64,000 nucleotides of DNA from Hypericum androsaemum (GCA_963995505.1 OZ023181.1:18782221-18846220); one strand, 5' to 3'. Counted from the stretch's first letter, positions 37,520-49,632 are shown. A program made the numbers and translations. The notes: generated from the sequence alone by a model not told the origin.

Positions 37520-39288
37520 GACGTTGCGGTCCCATTTTTGGAAATATATGTAGTCGTCCGCTTAGTTTGGTATAATTACCAATAGGCAGTGGGCGCCCGG
37601 GACCAGGTCTATGTGGTGTTGTATGTCGCGCAACAGCCCAGAAGGCAATTCCACGGGAAAGACATCTGAGAACCTCGTCAAAAGAGGAATTATCTCGGCA
37701 ATGAAGGTAGCCTGCTTGAGAAATAAGACCCGATCATTAGCTTGTAGTTGCGGGGATGGTGGAACCGAAGTCAGTAACACTAACTTGGTCCCCTAGAACA
37801 TGAAAGAGTACGTGTTCTTTCGTCCATCAAGTGTGACACTGCGATCAAACTGCCATGGACGGCCCAACAAGAGGTGGCATGCATCTATCGACACGATGTC
37901 GCACCATACACTATCCGTATATTTGGTGCCAATGGAGAAATGAACGAGGACACGGCGGTCAACGACGATGTTGTTCTCTTTTTGTAGCCAAGCCAAGCTA
38001 TATGGGCGCGAATGTACCACAGAAGAAAGAGACAGCTTCGCAACTACATCAGTAGTGATTACATTCTCACACTATCCCGAGTCGATAATAAAACGACAAA
38101 TCTTCCCTTCGATGGTGCACATTGACTCAAATAGAGAATGTCACAGGGCTGATTCATCCGGTTGACGAGGGGATAGGCAAGCCCGTCTGAGGACCAAAGC
38201 TGATCCGGTATCGCCAGGTACGTATCTTCACTTGTAGCCTCCTCTCCATCATCATCGTACATGGGATCATCGAATTTCTCGGGTATGCAGGTTCATCGAG
38301 CAACAAGCCTCGAGTTCCAGCAAACTTAGGGCAGTTTGCCTGCCGATGGCCAAACTCGCCACATGAAAAATATTGTCCCGGCCTTATATACGGCGGGGAC
38401 TGGCCATGAGGGCGAGTCTGTGATTGGGGTTGCTTGTTATGGATCGTGCATGGGTGAGAATCAGCAGCCACAGGAGCAATCGGATGGGGTGCTGGTATTG
38501 CGGAAGGACCCATCGATCGGCAGGATAATTATCTTTCTACCAGAATAGCCCGCTGATGCACTTCGGAGACCAATATGGGGGAAAATAAGTTGAGGACGTC
38601 CTGAAGCTGTAGGCGAAGACCACCTATATATCGTGAAACCAGCTGATCTTCTGTTTCCATTAGGTTATTACGGGCGAGTAACTGATAGAACGCTTTCGTA
38701 TATGCATCAACTGTGTGCGTGCCTTGTCGTAGATTCTGAATTTTTTGATACAACATGCGAGTGTAATTATATGGTAAGAAGGTCGCTCGCAAGTGTTTGG
38801 TGAACTTCAACCATAATGTGATCTTGGCTTTATGCTGTTGCTTACGGACAGCCTTGAGTTGTGCCACCAGGCGGCAGCACGTCCTCGAAACCTAGTGACC
38901 ACCAGTGGGACTCGTCGCTCCATGGGAACCTCCTTGAAGTCGAGGATTTCCTCCACTGCTACGAGGCAATCGAGCAACTCATTCTGCTTGAGACTCCCGT
39001 TAAATTCAGGAATCTTCAGCTTGAACTCAGAATCCCAACGATTCGTCAGTCTTCTCTAGTCAGCATGATTCGCTAAAGGGGCAAAAGGATTATCAGTCAT
39101 CGCCTCATCATCAGAGGAGGCGTGGTCAAACTGTGCTAGAGGAGCAGCAGACAGAGCACAAGCTGGGGCTCGCTGGACCGCGGTAGCTTGTGCCTGAAGC
39201 AAGGCCAAGATCTCCCCCTACTGGAATTGAACTTCGGCCATTTGCTGGGCCATTTGCTGGGTCATGGCATCCATTTTTTCATTTGGTT
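37520..39288 (-). mobile_element. Gypsy gag-protease fragment, same family as 44617-49632
   Basis: On the minus strand: a coiled-coil-like gag start near 39280-39200, capsid-like HLRATFLPYNYTRMLYQKIQ, VSRYIGGLRLQLQDVLNLFS, a CCHC knuckle (CGEFGHRQANCP, about 38325), the protease-to-RT linker with LGRPWQFD, and [11 protein letters not shown] just before RT. No LTR or RT catalytic region remains. An in-frame TAA stops the frame after LVER (38529-38531). At about 37520 it abuts a short piece resembling the TIR of the 40143 element. Confidence 0.82.
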
Positions 39289-40142
39289 GTTTTTGTCACT
39301 GCAGTGTGATGACGAATGCAGAGCAAACACGGAGGCATTTCACGGAGGATGCCACGTGTTCGAGATGCAATTTTGAGTCAGAGTCGCTGACGCATAAGTC
39401 TCGTGATTGCAGGTTCTCTAGGACGGTGTGGGTTTCCCTCCTTCTGCGGCCCCCACAACACTTCTACACTGAGACCGACTCTCGCCACTGGCTTTGGGCT
39501 AATATTTTAGATATGGCTACCCCCACGGATGAGCCGGCTTGGGCGACGACGTTTGTGACTGCCTGTTGGTGGGCTATGGCATTGGCGGAATGACTCTGCT
39601 TTCAGACTGGGCACCACCTCGGGGAACCCCCCTTCCCTTATCACTTCTCAAGCAAGGGAGTTTGCTCGTGTCCTTGCGGACCGGATTACTACACTACCAC
39701 CCTGGCACGAGACCCTGGTTTCCTGGCAGCGTCCTATAGAGGGCTTCGTCAAGCTCAATATTGATGGAGCTTTGATGGGCAACCTGGGACCTGCCGGCGT
39801 TGGGGGTATCGTCCGTGACTCAGGTGGTTCTTGGGTGTGCGGTTTTGATAAGGCCATTAGGAGCTGCACCTCTCTTGCTGCGGAGCTCTGGGCACTAGTC
39901 CTCGGATTGGAGCTGACATGGGAGAGGAGTTTCTGGAGGGTCCAGGTAGAGGTTGACTCGTCCATGGCTATTCTTTGCGTGGGATGAGAGGTTGACCGTG
40001 CTCACCCTTTGGCGATGCTGATCTCGAGAGCCGAGAGCTTCTGGAGAGAGATTGACATTCAGCACACTTGGTGGTAGGGTAATCGCTTGGCGGATGCCCT
40101 TTCCAAACGTGCCTTGGAGATTTCCTTTCAGTATATTATTTT

Positions 40143-41049
40143 GAGATAATTACTGAGAGGACCCCATGGTATAGTCAAATAGACTTTGAGGATCCTGTAG
40201 TTTCCCTACTAATTGTTGAGTCCCTGTAGTTTGGCTACTATTATACATTTCGGTCCTTGTAGCCAGAATCGGTAATTTTTTCGACGAACTCCCTACCCGA
40301 ACTGTCTAAAAAGCCCCTAGGCCCATTTTTCAACTCCACGGTCTTCACCAAATGGTCAACATCGATCCTAATCTGGAAAATGACTTAAATGCAAGGGACG
40401 CGAGTCACGTGGATAGAGACCAGGCAGTTGCGGCCGTAGTGGATGAGCAGGTCCGCGTCCAATGCGACGGATGACAGGTCGTCGATGCAGCATTCTTCGT
40501 AGGTGATGTCAACGAGGACGAAGCAGTGGGTGACGCCGGTGAAGGAGGTTAAGATGTCGGAAAGGACGAGGGAATACATGAGGAGGCCCTCGGGGAGCTA
40601 GAGGGCCACACGCACTTGTGGACCTCGAAGCTGTAGTTCGCCGAGAGGAGGGAAACGACGACATTTAGGGTCGGGTCTTTTAGGATGGACTCCGAGATTT
40701 GGCTCTTCACGAACCGCTTCAGCTTTGGCTTCGGCGTGGCGGTTGCGAGGGACACGTCGTCGTTTGGAGAGGCCATGGTGTGTACAAATTTTGGGGAGGT
40801 TTTTTAATTAGGGTTTTTGCGGAGTATCAATGGTGGAGGAGAAGGTAAAGGGAAGTTGGTGAAAAATGGGCCTAGGGGCATTTTAGACATTTCAGGTGGG
40901 GAGTTCATCGGAAAAATTGCCAATTCCAGCTACAGGGACCGAAATGTATAATAGTAGCCAAACTACAGGGGCTCATCAATTAGTAGAAAAACTATAGGGT
41001 TCTCAGAGTCTATTTGACTATACCCTGGGGTCTTCTCAGTAATTATCTC
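40143..41049. mobile_element. TIR element with perfect 9-bp TSD carrying a DPH1 fragment
   Basis: The TSD TATTATTTT lies at 40134-40142 and 41050-41058. Arms of about 200 bp begin GAGATAATTACTGAGAGGAC (left) and GAGATAATTACTGAGAAGAC (inward from the right), extending through GGCCTAGGGGC-type sequence. The centre holds host DPH1 coding sequence. Size, TSD and captured exon fit a Pack-MULE. Part of a similar terminal sequence lies alone at about 37500-37590. Confidence 0.92.
40385..40776 (-). pseudogene. DPH1: DPH1 (diphthamide synthesis) 5' exon fragment
   Basis: From MASPNDDVSLATATPKPKLK the frame runs through RFVKSQISESILKDPTLN and NYSFEVHKCV. It then resumes in another frame as MYSLVLSDILTSFTGVTHCF, DITYEECCIDDLSSVALDA and DLLIHYGRNCL. 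This is the N-terminal third of DPH1, the radical-SAM-type subunit that starts diphthamide formation on elongation factor 2. A deletion after HKCV shifts the frame, and an in-frame TAG replaces the Gln of the expected LQLPEG. The rest of the gene is absent, so this is a captured, dead fragment. Confidence 0.85.
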
Positions 41050-41436
41050 TATTATTTTTTATGCCCCCTCCAGATTTTGTATAGATGGGTACTTCGAGGA
41101 TCTGCGGGGAGTTAGCCTCCCACGTTGTACTCGTATGTCTAGAGTTATTGATGGCGTGGAGCCAATGGGGGACTCTCCTTCCCGAGTTGTATTTTTTAGT
41201 GACGGTGCAATGCCAGGTTATGCGATACATCAAACGTCAAGGAGGACTTTTCTCCCCGAGATACTCTTTCCTTGTCACGGGTTTTTCCCACTGGGTTTTC
41301 TCGTGATAGGGTTTTGACGAGGCCGACGGTCGCAACCTCACAAGAGGCTGAGAGGGGGCATTGCACTTAGTAGGTTGTATGTGGCTATTTCGTTTATATA
41401 CTTAGGGGTCTTTGCCCCTCTACTTCCACAAAAAAA

Positions 41437-41812
41437 GAGAAAATTACTCTAAAGTTCTTCGAATTTGCTTAAATATACTAAAAAGTCTCCCAGTTAACAA
41501 AATACATTTCAAAGTCCATCTAGTTTGCTTTTATTATACTTTCGGGTCCCTCAATCAGGTTTTTTCTTTTTTTGTCATTGAAATGATGAAAATACCCTTA
41601 AAACAAAAAAATGGCCTGCGTCAATCCATTTTTTGTTCTAAGGGTATTTTGGTCATTTTATTGACAAAAATAAAAAAGGGAGCTGCTAACGTGCGCCAGA
41701 GACCCGAAAGTATAATAAAAGCAAACTAGAGAGACTTTGAAATGTATTTTGTGAACAAAGGGACTTTTTAGTATATTTAAGCAAACCCGAGGGACTTGAG
41801 AGTAATTTTTCC
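41437..41812. mobile_element. MITE with about 170-bp inverted repeats
   Basis: The left arm contains TTTGCTTAAATATACTAAAA and ACAAAATACATTTCAAAGTC. Both recur inverted in the right arm, together with GCTTTTATTATACTTTCGGG. The arms meet near 41610-41650 with almost no loop, so the element is a near-perfect foldback of 376 bp. The flanks are A-rich and the target duplication is not certain. It lies right after the LINE A-tail. Confidence 0.85.
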
Positions 41813-42182
41813 AAAAAAAATAACGGTTTTCCAACGAAGGTGGCGGGAAAGAGATTTTTTCTGAAATAGAGAAAAAACATCATATTTTCTCTATATAGAA
41901 AAAAACTTGTACATATTCTCAAAATAGGTAAAAAGAATAATAATAAAAAGAGACATCCTATGCAGTAGGCATCTCCATTGCAGTAGTTTACACGTGTCCG
42001 TCATTCTGATGCAAAATCAGAGAAGCCAGGTGGAAAAAATTAATCACAAATTTTGATTAATCGCCACATGGCATCCTCTAAGGCTAGAACGGGCAGCAAA
42101 TTTTTGACCAAAATAGTAACTGATTTATTGCTTTATCTGGAAAATTAGCATTCAGTCTTATGGTGCAATAAACAATTTTTTT
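41813..42182. other. AT-rich gap, nothing recognised
   Basis: Short AT-rich segment between two TIR elements, with no coding or repeat signal that I can name. Confidence 0.45.
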
Positions 42183-43051
42183 GAGGATAATTATTGTCAG
42201 GCCCTTGGTATTTGGCATATTCGCTTTTCAGCTCCCTATCTTTTGACAATCGATTAAAATTCTATAGTTTGACAAAATTTTACTCTTAGGCCCCTCGCTG
42301 ACGTCAGCAAATATTTTTTCATTTTTAATAAAATGACAAAAATATCCTTAAAAAAATACCTTTTAACATCTTCTCCTCTCCATCTCCATCTTCAACATCT
42401 TCTCTCCTCAAACCTAGAATTCCAAACTCTACAACACAATCAAACCTTAATCGGCCTGCGTTTAATGGTGGACAATAGAATTTTTTTTTTCCAGACCCCA
42501 CTAAAAGAGATCTCGGTATTCAATCTTGGAAATGTATATTAAAATGATATCCTTTTATTTCTTGTTTTATAGACGAACCCACCATCCAAAAAAGTCCCAA
42601 CAAATTTGCCGCGCCCCCCTAGGTCTTTAAAATGGTGGCCGCGCCGCCTTGAGTCCCTCGACCTCTCAGTTCCTAGGTCACTTTTGGTTGGAGATCTGGC
42701 GACCGTTGCAAGGTCGCGGTTGTCGGCGCCGTCAACCTACAATCCCTCCATGTCGCCTGCAGTCTCCACCGACCACTTCTCCTTCCTCAGCGGCCACGCC
42801 TCCCGCGTCTTCTCCGTGGCCTCTCTGGTCTCCCTCTCCTCGGCCTCCGTCTGCGCCGCCCTCGGAGACAGCGAGAATCTCCGGCTGAGGAGAAGGCAGC
42901 GGATGTCGTGGTCGATGTGGTTTTCGCCTATCTACTTGTCGTTTCACCATCGACCAGATCTTCTTGTCGTTCCCCTATCCACAATCGCTTCTGGTGTGGG
43001 AGATTGATTGGGTTGTTCTTGTTGGTCTTTTTGTTTCGATCGAATTAGGGG

Positions 43052-43088
<37 letters not shown>

Positions 43089-43253
43089 AAGGATATTTTT
43101 CCATAAAAAAGACAAAAAAAATATTTGCTGATGTCAGCAATGAGTCTAAGAGTATAATTTTGCCAAATTATAGAGAATTTTTAATCGATTGTTAAAAGAT
43201 AAGAGTGAAAGACGAATATGTCAAACACCAGACGGCTGATAGTAATTATTCTC
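42183..43253. mobile_element. TIR element with a GC-rich captured segment and (TA)n
   Basis: The ends are GAGGATAATTATTGTCAGGC (left) and GAGAATAATTACTATCAGCC (inward from the right). The arms of about 170 bp share ATCGATTAAAA and GCTGACGTCAGCAAATATTT (TGCTGATGTCAGCA on the right). The flanks AATTTTTTT and TTTTTTTTT agree at 7 of 9 positions. The centre (about 42600-42960) is GC-rich with Ser/Val-rich frames of unknown origin, probably a captured exon. A (TA)n microsatellite follows at about 43053-43086. Confidence 0.8.
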
Positions 43254-44616
43254 TTTTTTTTTAAAGTTAGAATATTCATTCCTTTAAAATAAGCACCAGA
43301 GTACATCGTCTTTTGAGTTGTAGTTGCAAAGCAAGCAAGTAGCAGCGAAGTAAAACCCCGCACATCAGCCCCAAACAATAATCCCCAAGACAAACAAGAA
43401 CGCCCCCAACGGTAACAAACTAAGAGGATACCCTGCCATGACCATATTGGATGCCAACGAACAAGGAGAAAAGCACTAGCATTACGTTCTGGAAATAAGC
43501 AGCTTTGGAAGATCCCGACCAAACGGCCCACTCTGAAAACTTCCTTGTGATAGAGTGCAGTAAGCGATCAAAGCAAGGACTTTGATTATCAAACTAGATA
43601 ACGCAGATCAACAACCTGATACAACGCTATCTAAGTACAATACTCGGAAATCACCAGAAACAAACCTGAAACAACCCTAACATGCTCCCAAAGGGAACAT
43701 CCCAGAGAGGAGCAAGCAAGCCTAATCCAACCAAACAAACTTACCTAGATTAGTGAGGATCAAATGGGAAGAAGCTGGTAGATCCCCAAGCCGCAGCCTT
43801 GATTGCCGAGAGGATGGAAGAAGCGTCAACATCCCAAGAGAAGCCCATCGGAATTGCCAGCCGCCAAGCCTCCAAAGTTATCTCCTCCTGATGAGTTTCG
43901 TCAACCCGATTCTCCACGTTGGAAACCAACGAACAAAGGCTTTGCACCGGAGGAGGCTCCGCCAGGGGGATGGGAATCCTTGAAGGGGGCATCTTAAGAG
44001 CGGCCGCTTTGGCCGTGGGTTTACGAACCCGACAGCTAGATCTGATCGGAGTCACCAACAAAGACTTCCCCCCTTCCTCTTCACGGGCGTTGGAGGAGGC
44101 CAAACTAAAGCAGGCGAAAGCCCAGCCTCAAGAAACAAAGCACTAGCCACGTTCGACAAGCCATAATGCTGCAAATCAGTCACTCCAATTGAAGCAAGGA
44201 ACTCCAAGTCATCCTGCAAACCCGAAGAAGAACCAGCACCATCCACAAGCCTATCAACCAAGCCAACATCGGGGAGACCATCCACTTCCCCCAAACTAAA
44301 AGCTGCAACGAAGGAGGGCTGCTGCAACACCACTTTCGCAGAAGCTGCTACAACCTCAGAAGGAGGGAGAATAGACAAGCAATTACCCAACGGCAAAACA
44401 GAATCCACACAGACTTCCTCTACTCCATGCGTAGGCACATCGGCCTCCTTGATGTCACCAGCTTCGGTGACAACATCTCCAAAACGTTGTCCCCTCACTT
44501 CTTCAACGTTGCTCCCCTCGCCAAGCCAATCATCCATTAAGCACCAAGTAGAACTAGGCATACACCATTGCAAATTGGACAGTTTCAGAAAATAGTTCCA
44601 CACTTTTGAGGTAACT

Positions 44617-44953
44617 TGATGCAGACGGAAACGCGTAATAGCAACGAACGATGGTATTTTAGGGAAACCCTAATTTTATATCAGAATCAATCATCCAAAT
44701 AACATACGAGGTCCTTTTAATATAGGACCAGAAGAGTCCGACTCCTAATAAAACGTTGAAAGCCTAAACTTAGCTACTAGGAGAGCCCAAACACGACTCT
44801 AAAAGAGTCCAAACACGACCCTCGCTTATTAACAATAAAAAAGGTGCAACTAAACTAAACTGGAAAAGAATAAACAATCACTAGGTGGCAGGACGTGGAC
44901 GTGGTATCCGATCAAGCTTATCCAAGAATAGAAGCGCAGCTTCATCTCCATTA
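44617..44953 (-). repeat. 3' LTR of the Gypsy element, 337 bp
   Basis: Near-identical direct repeat of 49296-49632. On the plus strand it runs from TGATGCAGACGG to CATCTCCATTA. TSD TAACT precedes it (44612-44616). It includes the last 20 or so codons of pol and the stop (44881-44883). Confidence 0.9.
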
Positions 44954-47900
44954 TTCTCCCCGCCGTTGAAACGATTCGCCCTCGAATCGGCAGCTTCATC
45001 CCTACTGGAATCATCAACGTAAGGCACCAAGTGCTTAACATTAAAAACATCGGAAGTACGAATGTGGCCGGGCAGACGAAGACGATAGGCATTTGGGTTG
45101 ATCTTCTCAACAATCTCCACGGGACCGATCTTGCGAGAGGAGAGCTTATTGTACTCACGAGCCGGGAAACGATCCTTGGTTAACACCGCCCACACAAAAT
45201 CCCCAACGTCAAATTGAACATCACGACGGCGAACATCGGCAGCTCGCTTATAACGAGCATTGGACTCGACAAGACGAGTGCGAGTAACATCATGCACATG
45301 AAGAAGGTCAGCGATTAACTCCTCAGCTTGCCTGCTACGCGGTGCGGCCGCAGGGATGGCGAGCAAGTCCACCGGGCTGCGGGGAACAACAGCGTAGACC
45401 ACCTGAAAAGGGCACAATCCAGTACTCCTGTTGACAGCCACATTATGCGCAAATTCGGCCTGACTGAGCTTAGAATCCCAAGTGCGAACATGATCACCAA
45501 CAAGACAGCGGAGTAAATTGCCCAGAGAACGGTTGACAACCTCAGTTTGCCCATCTGTCTAAGGGTGATAAGCACTGCTGAAATGAAGTTCAGTGTGCGC
45601 CATGCGCCACAACGATCGCCAAAAATGACTCACAAAACGTGTATCACGATCAGAGACAATAGACATAGGAAGGCCATGCAGGCGATACACCTCACGGAAG
45701 AATAGTTGGGCCACATGAACTGCATCAGCGGTGCGCTTACACGGAATAAAGTGAACCATCTTGGAAAAGCGATCCACGACCACAAATATGGAGTCATGAC
45801 CACGCTGAGTACGAGGGAGACCTAATACAAAATCCATGCTGATCGCGGCCCAAGGGTGTGACGGAACAGGTAGAGGCCTATATAGACCGGCATTGGTAGC
45901 GCTGCCCTTGGACACCTGACAAACACGGCAACGGCTGACGAATCGTGCAACCTCTTTACGAGCACTAGGCCAAAAGAAGCGGCGAAGGAGAAGTTCGGTC
46001 GTGCGATCTCGTCCGACATGGCCTGTCGAGTGGATTTCTGTGATCAGGCGGTCACGCAAGCTACAAGTCGGAACACAAAGCTGTACACCTTTAAAAAGAA
46101 AGCCGTCCACACAGGTGTAGATATCATGAGAACCGGACGATGCAGCCAAATAAAAAGGCCCAAAGAAAGGATCCGTCGGGTAGAGCTCCCGAAAGCACTC
46201 GAAACCCACCACAGCTACCCGCATGTCTGATAAGAGACTGTGCCTGCGACTTAAAGCGTCGGCAACCCGATTTGATGAGCCGGATTGATGCTTGATAACA
46301 AATGTGAACTGCTGTAACAAAGCAGACCATTTGGCATGTCTGGCTGATAAAGAGTCTTGTGTGGCCAGATGTTTCAAAGCCTCATGATCTGTGTATAAGA
46401 TAAATTCACGCTGAAACAAGTAATGTCTCCAGTGTTGCACTGCTCGCACCACTGCGTAGAACTCGATGTCATATGTACTGTATCGCGATCGCGCACCAGA
46501 TAACTTTTCACTAAAAAAAGCAACTGGTCGTCCGGCTTGGCTTAATACAGCACCAATACCCACCTTAGAAGCGTCACAATGTAGCTCAAACGGTAGGTCA
46601 AAGTCTGGGAGTACCAGTATCGGGGCATGAGTGAGCTTATGCTTGATTAGGTGAAAAGCAGAATCCGCCTCCGAATCCCAGGAAAAGGTCTTGCCATGCA
46701 TTGTATCTGTAATTGGTGCCATGATTGAACTAAAATGAGAAATAAAGCGACGATAGAAGGACGCCAACCCATGAAAGCTGCGGGCCTCGGTCATGGTGCG
46801 AGGCGTCGGCCAATCTCTCAAGGCAGCAATCTTTGAATCGTCCACGCTAATCCCTTGTGCCGAGATTTTGTATCCCAAGAATAGGACCGAATCGGTCATA
46901 AAATGACACTTGGCAGGGGCTGCATAAAATTCCTCTTTGCGAAGAATGAGCATTACAGAACGGAGGTGTTGGAAGTGCTCGTCCAGCGTTTTACTATAGA
47001 TTAGGATGTCATCAAAATAGATGACTACACAGGTTCCAATCAAAGGACGAAGAGCCTGGTTCATGACTCGCATAAAGGTGCTTGGGGCATTGGAAAGGCC
47101 GAAAGGCATGACCAACCATTCAAAAAGGCCCTCACGAGTCTTAAACGCTGTCTTCCATTCATCGCCGGGACGGATGCGAATCTGGTGATACCCACTTTTG
47201 AGGTCCAGCTTGCTGAAGATAGTGGATCCATTGAGCTGGTCCAGGAGGTCATCTAAGCGCGGGATAGGAAAGCGATACCGCACTGTGATCTTATTAACGA
47301 CACGACTATCCACACACATCCGCTAGGCACCATCTTTCTTTGGGATTAATAATGCCAGTACAGCACATGTGCTTAAGCTTTCACGAATGTGCCCCTTGTG
47401 GAGCAAGTCTTCGACCTGGCGGCGTAATTCCTCGTGTTCTGTCGGGCTCATACGATAATGAGGATGATTGGGCAAAGGAGCACCAGGAATCAAATCAATA
47501 TGGTGTTGAATGGCACGCAGAGGAGGAAGGCCGGAAGGAAGGTCATCGGGAAAAACATCAGAGAACTCTGCCAATAGCGGTGCCAACTGTGGTGGGGGTT
47601 CCGTCAAGTCACTAATAGCGTGGCCCACCAAGAGGAGGGCAAAAGGAGCCTCGCGGAAGGATTGAAGAAAGTCGCCACGATTTAGGAACAACACTTTCGT
47701 GTCAGGTGGAGTGGCAATCGTCGGAGGAACAGATGGCAGCAGTATCAATTTGCGTCCCGAAAAGAAGAAAGAGTACGTGTTGCGCCTCCCGTCATGAATG
47801 GTACCCGTATCAAACTGCCAAGGGCGCCCCAATAATAGATGACAGGCATCCATAGACACCATGTCACACCAAATAGTGTCCTCATACTTGTCCCCAATGG

Positions 47901-49261
47901 AAAACGTGACGCAAACTCGGCGATCAACTGTCACAGTAGTACCTTTTTGAAGCCAGGCGAGGCTATATGGCTGTGGGTGCGACTCAGAAGGAAGGGCCAA
48001 CTTTGTAGCTGCGTCCGTGGCAATGACGTTCTCACAGGAGCCCGAGTCAATAATAAAATTACACACTTTGCCTCCGATGGTGCACGTCGACTCGAAAAGG
48101 GTATGCCGCTGGACATCCGCAGCTGCTGCTCGTGGGGATAAACAGGAACGACGAAGCACAAGGGCGGGGCCAACATCCCCTTCAAGGTAGGAAGCCTCCG
48201 CCTCATAATCATCAAAAATTGGTGGAGTATCAACATCAATCGGGTCACCACCATCAATCAATAAGCCCCGCGGACCCCCTGACTTAGGGCATGTAGCTTG
48301 GCGATGACCGTAGTCACCACAGGAGTAACACTGACCTGGCCGATTGAACACGGGTCCAGGAGTTGTCGGGTTGCGCGGTGGTGTAGAGGACGTTGAGGGA
48401 CCACGAGCTGGAGTGGGTCGTGCCTCCGTTGCTGAAGGCAGAAGGGTGCGAGTACCCGCCGGAGAGAAAGGCCCTGTCGCCTGACGAGCAAACTATTTTT
48501 CAACCAAAAGAGCACGCTGGTGTGCTTCAGAGACCGACTCCGGGGCGAACAAATTTAATAGATCCTGTAATTGTAAGCGTAAACCTCCGATGTAGCGAGA
48601 AACCAATTGATCGCCAGTTTCGGTCAATTCGTTGCGGGCAAGCAGCTGATAAAACTCCTCCGTATATTCATCAACCGACCGAGTTCCTTGGCGGAGATTC
48701 TGGAACTTTTGATAAAGCAGCCGAGCATAGTTGTAGGGCAGAAAAGCGGACTTGAGATACGTCACGAACCGCGGCCAAGAGGTTAGCGGAGGTTTGTGGT
48801 TCTTGCTTCGAGCGGACTTGAACTGCTGCCACCATGCGGCGGCGCGGCCACGAAAGCGAGTCACGACAAGAGAAATACGACGATCTGCAGGAACGACACG
48901 GAAATCCATAATTTCTTCGACCGCAGTAAGCCAGTCAAGAAGAGCATCGGGCTCCAAACTACCAGTAAACTCCGGTATCTTGAACTTTGAATCCCGCATC
49001 CCAGCAAGTCGCGTGCACCCCTTGTTCGGACAGCGGCGCCCAAGGATTGTCGATGGTGACCTCATCATCAGAGGACAACTGGTCAACACCTGGTTGTGTT
49101 GTACGATGTGGGTGTGGAGCAAGTCCTGGTTGAGCGGTACCCATAGAACGAAGCAAGGTAAGCACCTCGCCCATCTGGTCGGCCATAGCGTCCATGCGGC
49201 GCTCAAGTTGTACCACGGAAGCTTCAGTTGTCTCCTTATGCCTGTCGCCTTTGGGCGGCAT
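44881..49261 (-). pseudogene. Gypsy gag-pol polyprotein, interrupted
   Basis: Starts at MPPKGDRHKE (49261) with a short coiled-coil-like region. A frameshift lies near 49015, then capsid-like WPRFVTYLKSAFLPYNYARL and the CCHC knuckle CGDYGHRQATCP (about 48290). The retroviral-type protease follows (IIDSGSCENVI), then RT ([28 protein letters not shown]), RNase H ([13 protein letters not shown]), the integrase zinc region ([17 protein letters not shown]) and core ([23 protein letters not shown]). The integrase tail has KIGPVEIVEKINPNAYRL. In-frame stops are at 48493-48495 (TAG), 47323-47325 (TAG, W expected before RMCVDSR) and 45559-45561 (TAG, Q expected in YHPQTDGQ). No classical chromodomain is evident. 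Confidence 0.9.
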
Positions 49262-49275
49262 GTTTCAGGAGCGTC

Positions 49276-49293
49276 GGCTGGTCGCTGATACCA
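49276..49293 (-). other. Primer-binding site of the Gypsy element
   Basis: Minus-strand TGGTATCAGCGACCAGC begins about two bases inside the 5' LTR. The first nine bases match the complement of the initiator tRNA-Met 3' end; the rest deviates from the usual TGGTATCAGAGCC. Confidence 0.65.
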
Positions 49294-49295
49294 AC

Positions 49296-49632
49296 TGATG
49301 CAGACGGAAACGCGTAATAGCAACGAACGATGGTATTTTAGGGAAACCCTAATTTTATATCAGAATCAATCATCCAAATAACATACGAGGTCCTTTTAAT
49401 ATAGGACCAGAAGAGTCCGACTCCTAATAAAACGTTGAAAGCCTAAACTTAGCTACTAGGAGAGCCCAAACACGACTCTAAAAGAGTCCAAACACGACCC
49501 TCGCTTATTAACAATAAAAAAGGTGCAACTAAACTAAACTGGAAAAGAATAAACAATCACTAGGTGGCAGGACGTGGACGTGGTATCCGATCAAGCTTGT
49601 CCAAGAACAGAAGCGCAGCTTCATCTCCATTA
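49296..49632 (-). repeat. 5' LTR of the Gypsy element, 337 bp
   Basis: Pairs with 44617-44953, with only a few differences (for example CAAGCTTGTCC versus CAAGCTTATCC). TSD TAACT follows at 49633-49637. In element direction the ends read TAATGG...CATCA, so the start is TA rather than the usual TG. Confidence 0.9.

Larger units (their letters stand above)
39290..41436 (+). mobile_element. LINE 3' end (zf-RVT and RNase H), split by a TIR element
   Basis: Encodes the zf-RVT zinc-binding region (CSRCNFESESLTHKSRDCRF, about 39350-39420), then an RNase H domain with VKLNIDGALMGN (about 39760), AAELWALVLGLEL and NRLADALSKRAL. Frameshifts and stops interrupt it. After the insertion at 40143-41049 the 3' UTR continues to an A7 run at about 41430-41436. 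Endonuclease and RT are absent, a typical 5'-truncated L1-type insertion. Confidence 0.82.
44617..49632 (-). mobile_element. Gypsy LTR retrotransposon, CRM-like, defective
   Basis: A 5016-bp element with TSD TAACT, 337-bp near-identical LTRs, and a gag-protease-RT-RNase H-integrase order (Gypsy type) on the minus strand. The polyprotein C-terminus reads into the 3' LTR, a feature known from CRM-clade elements; that assignment is inference. LTR similarity is very high, so insertion is recent relative to the other elements here, yet the frame already carries three stops and a gag frameshift. Confidence 0.9.
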
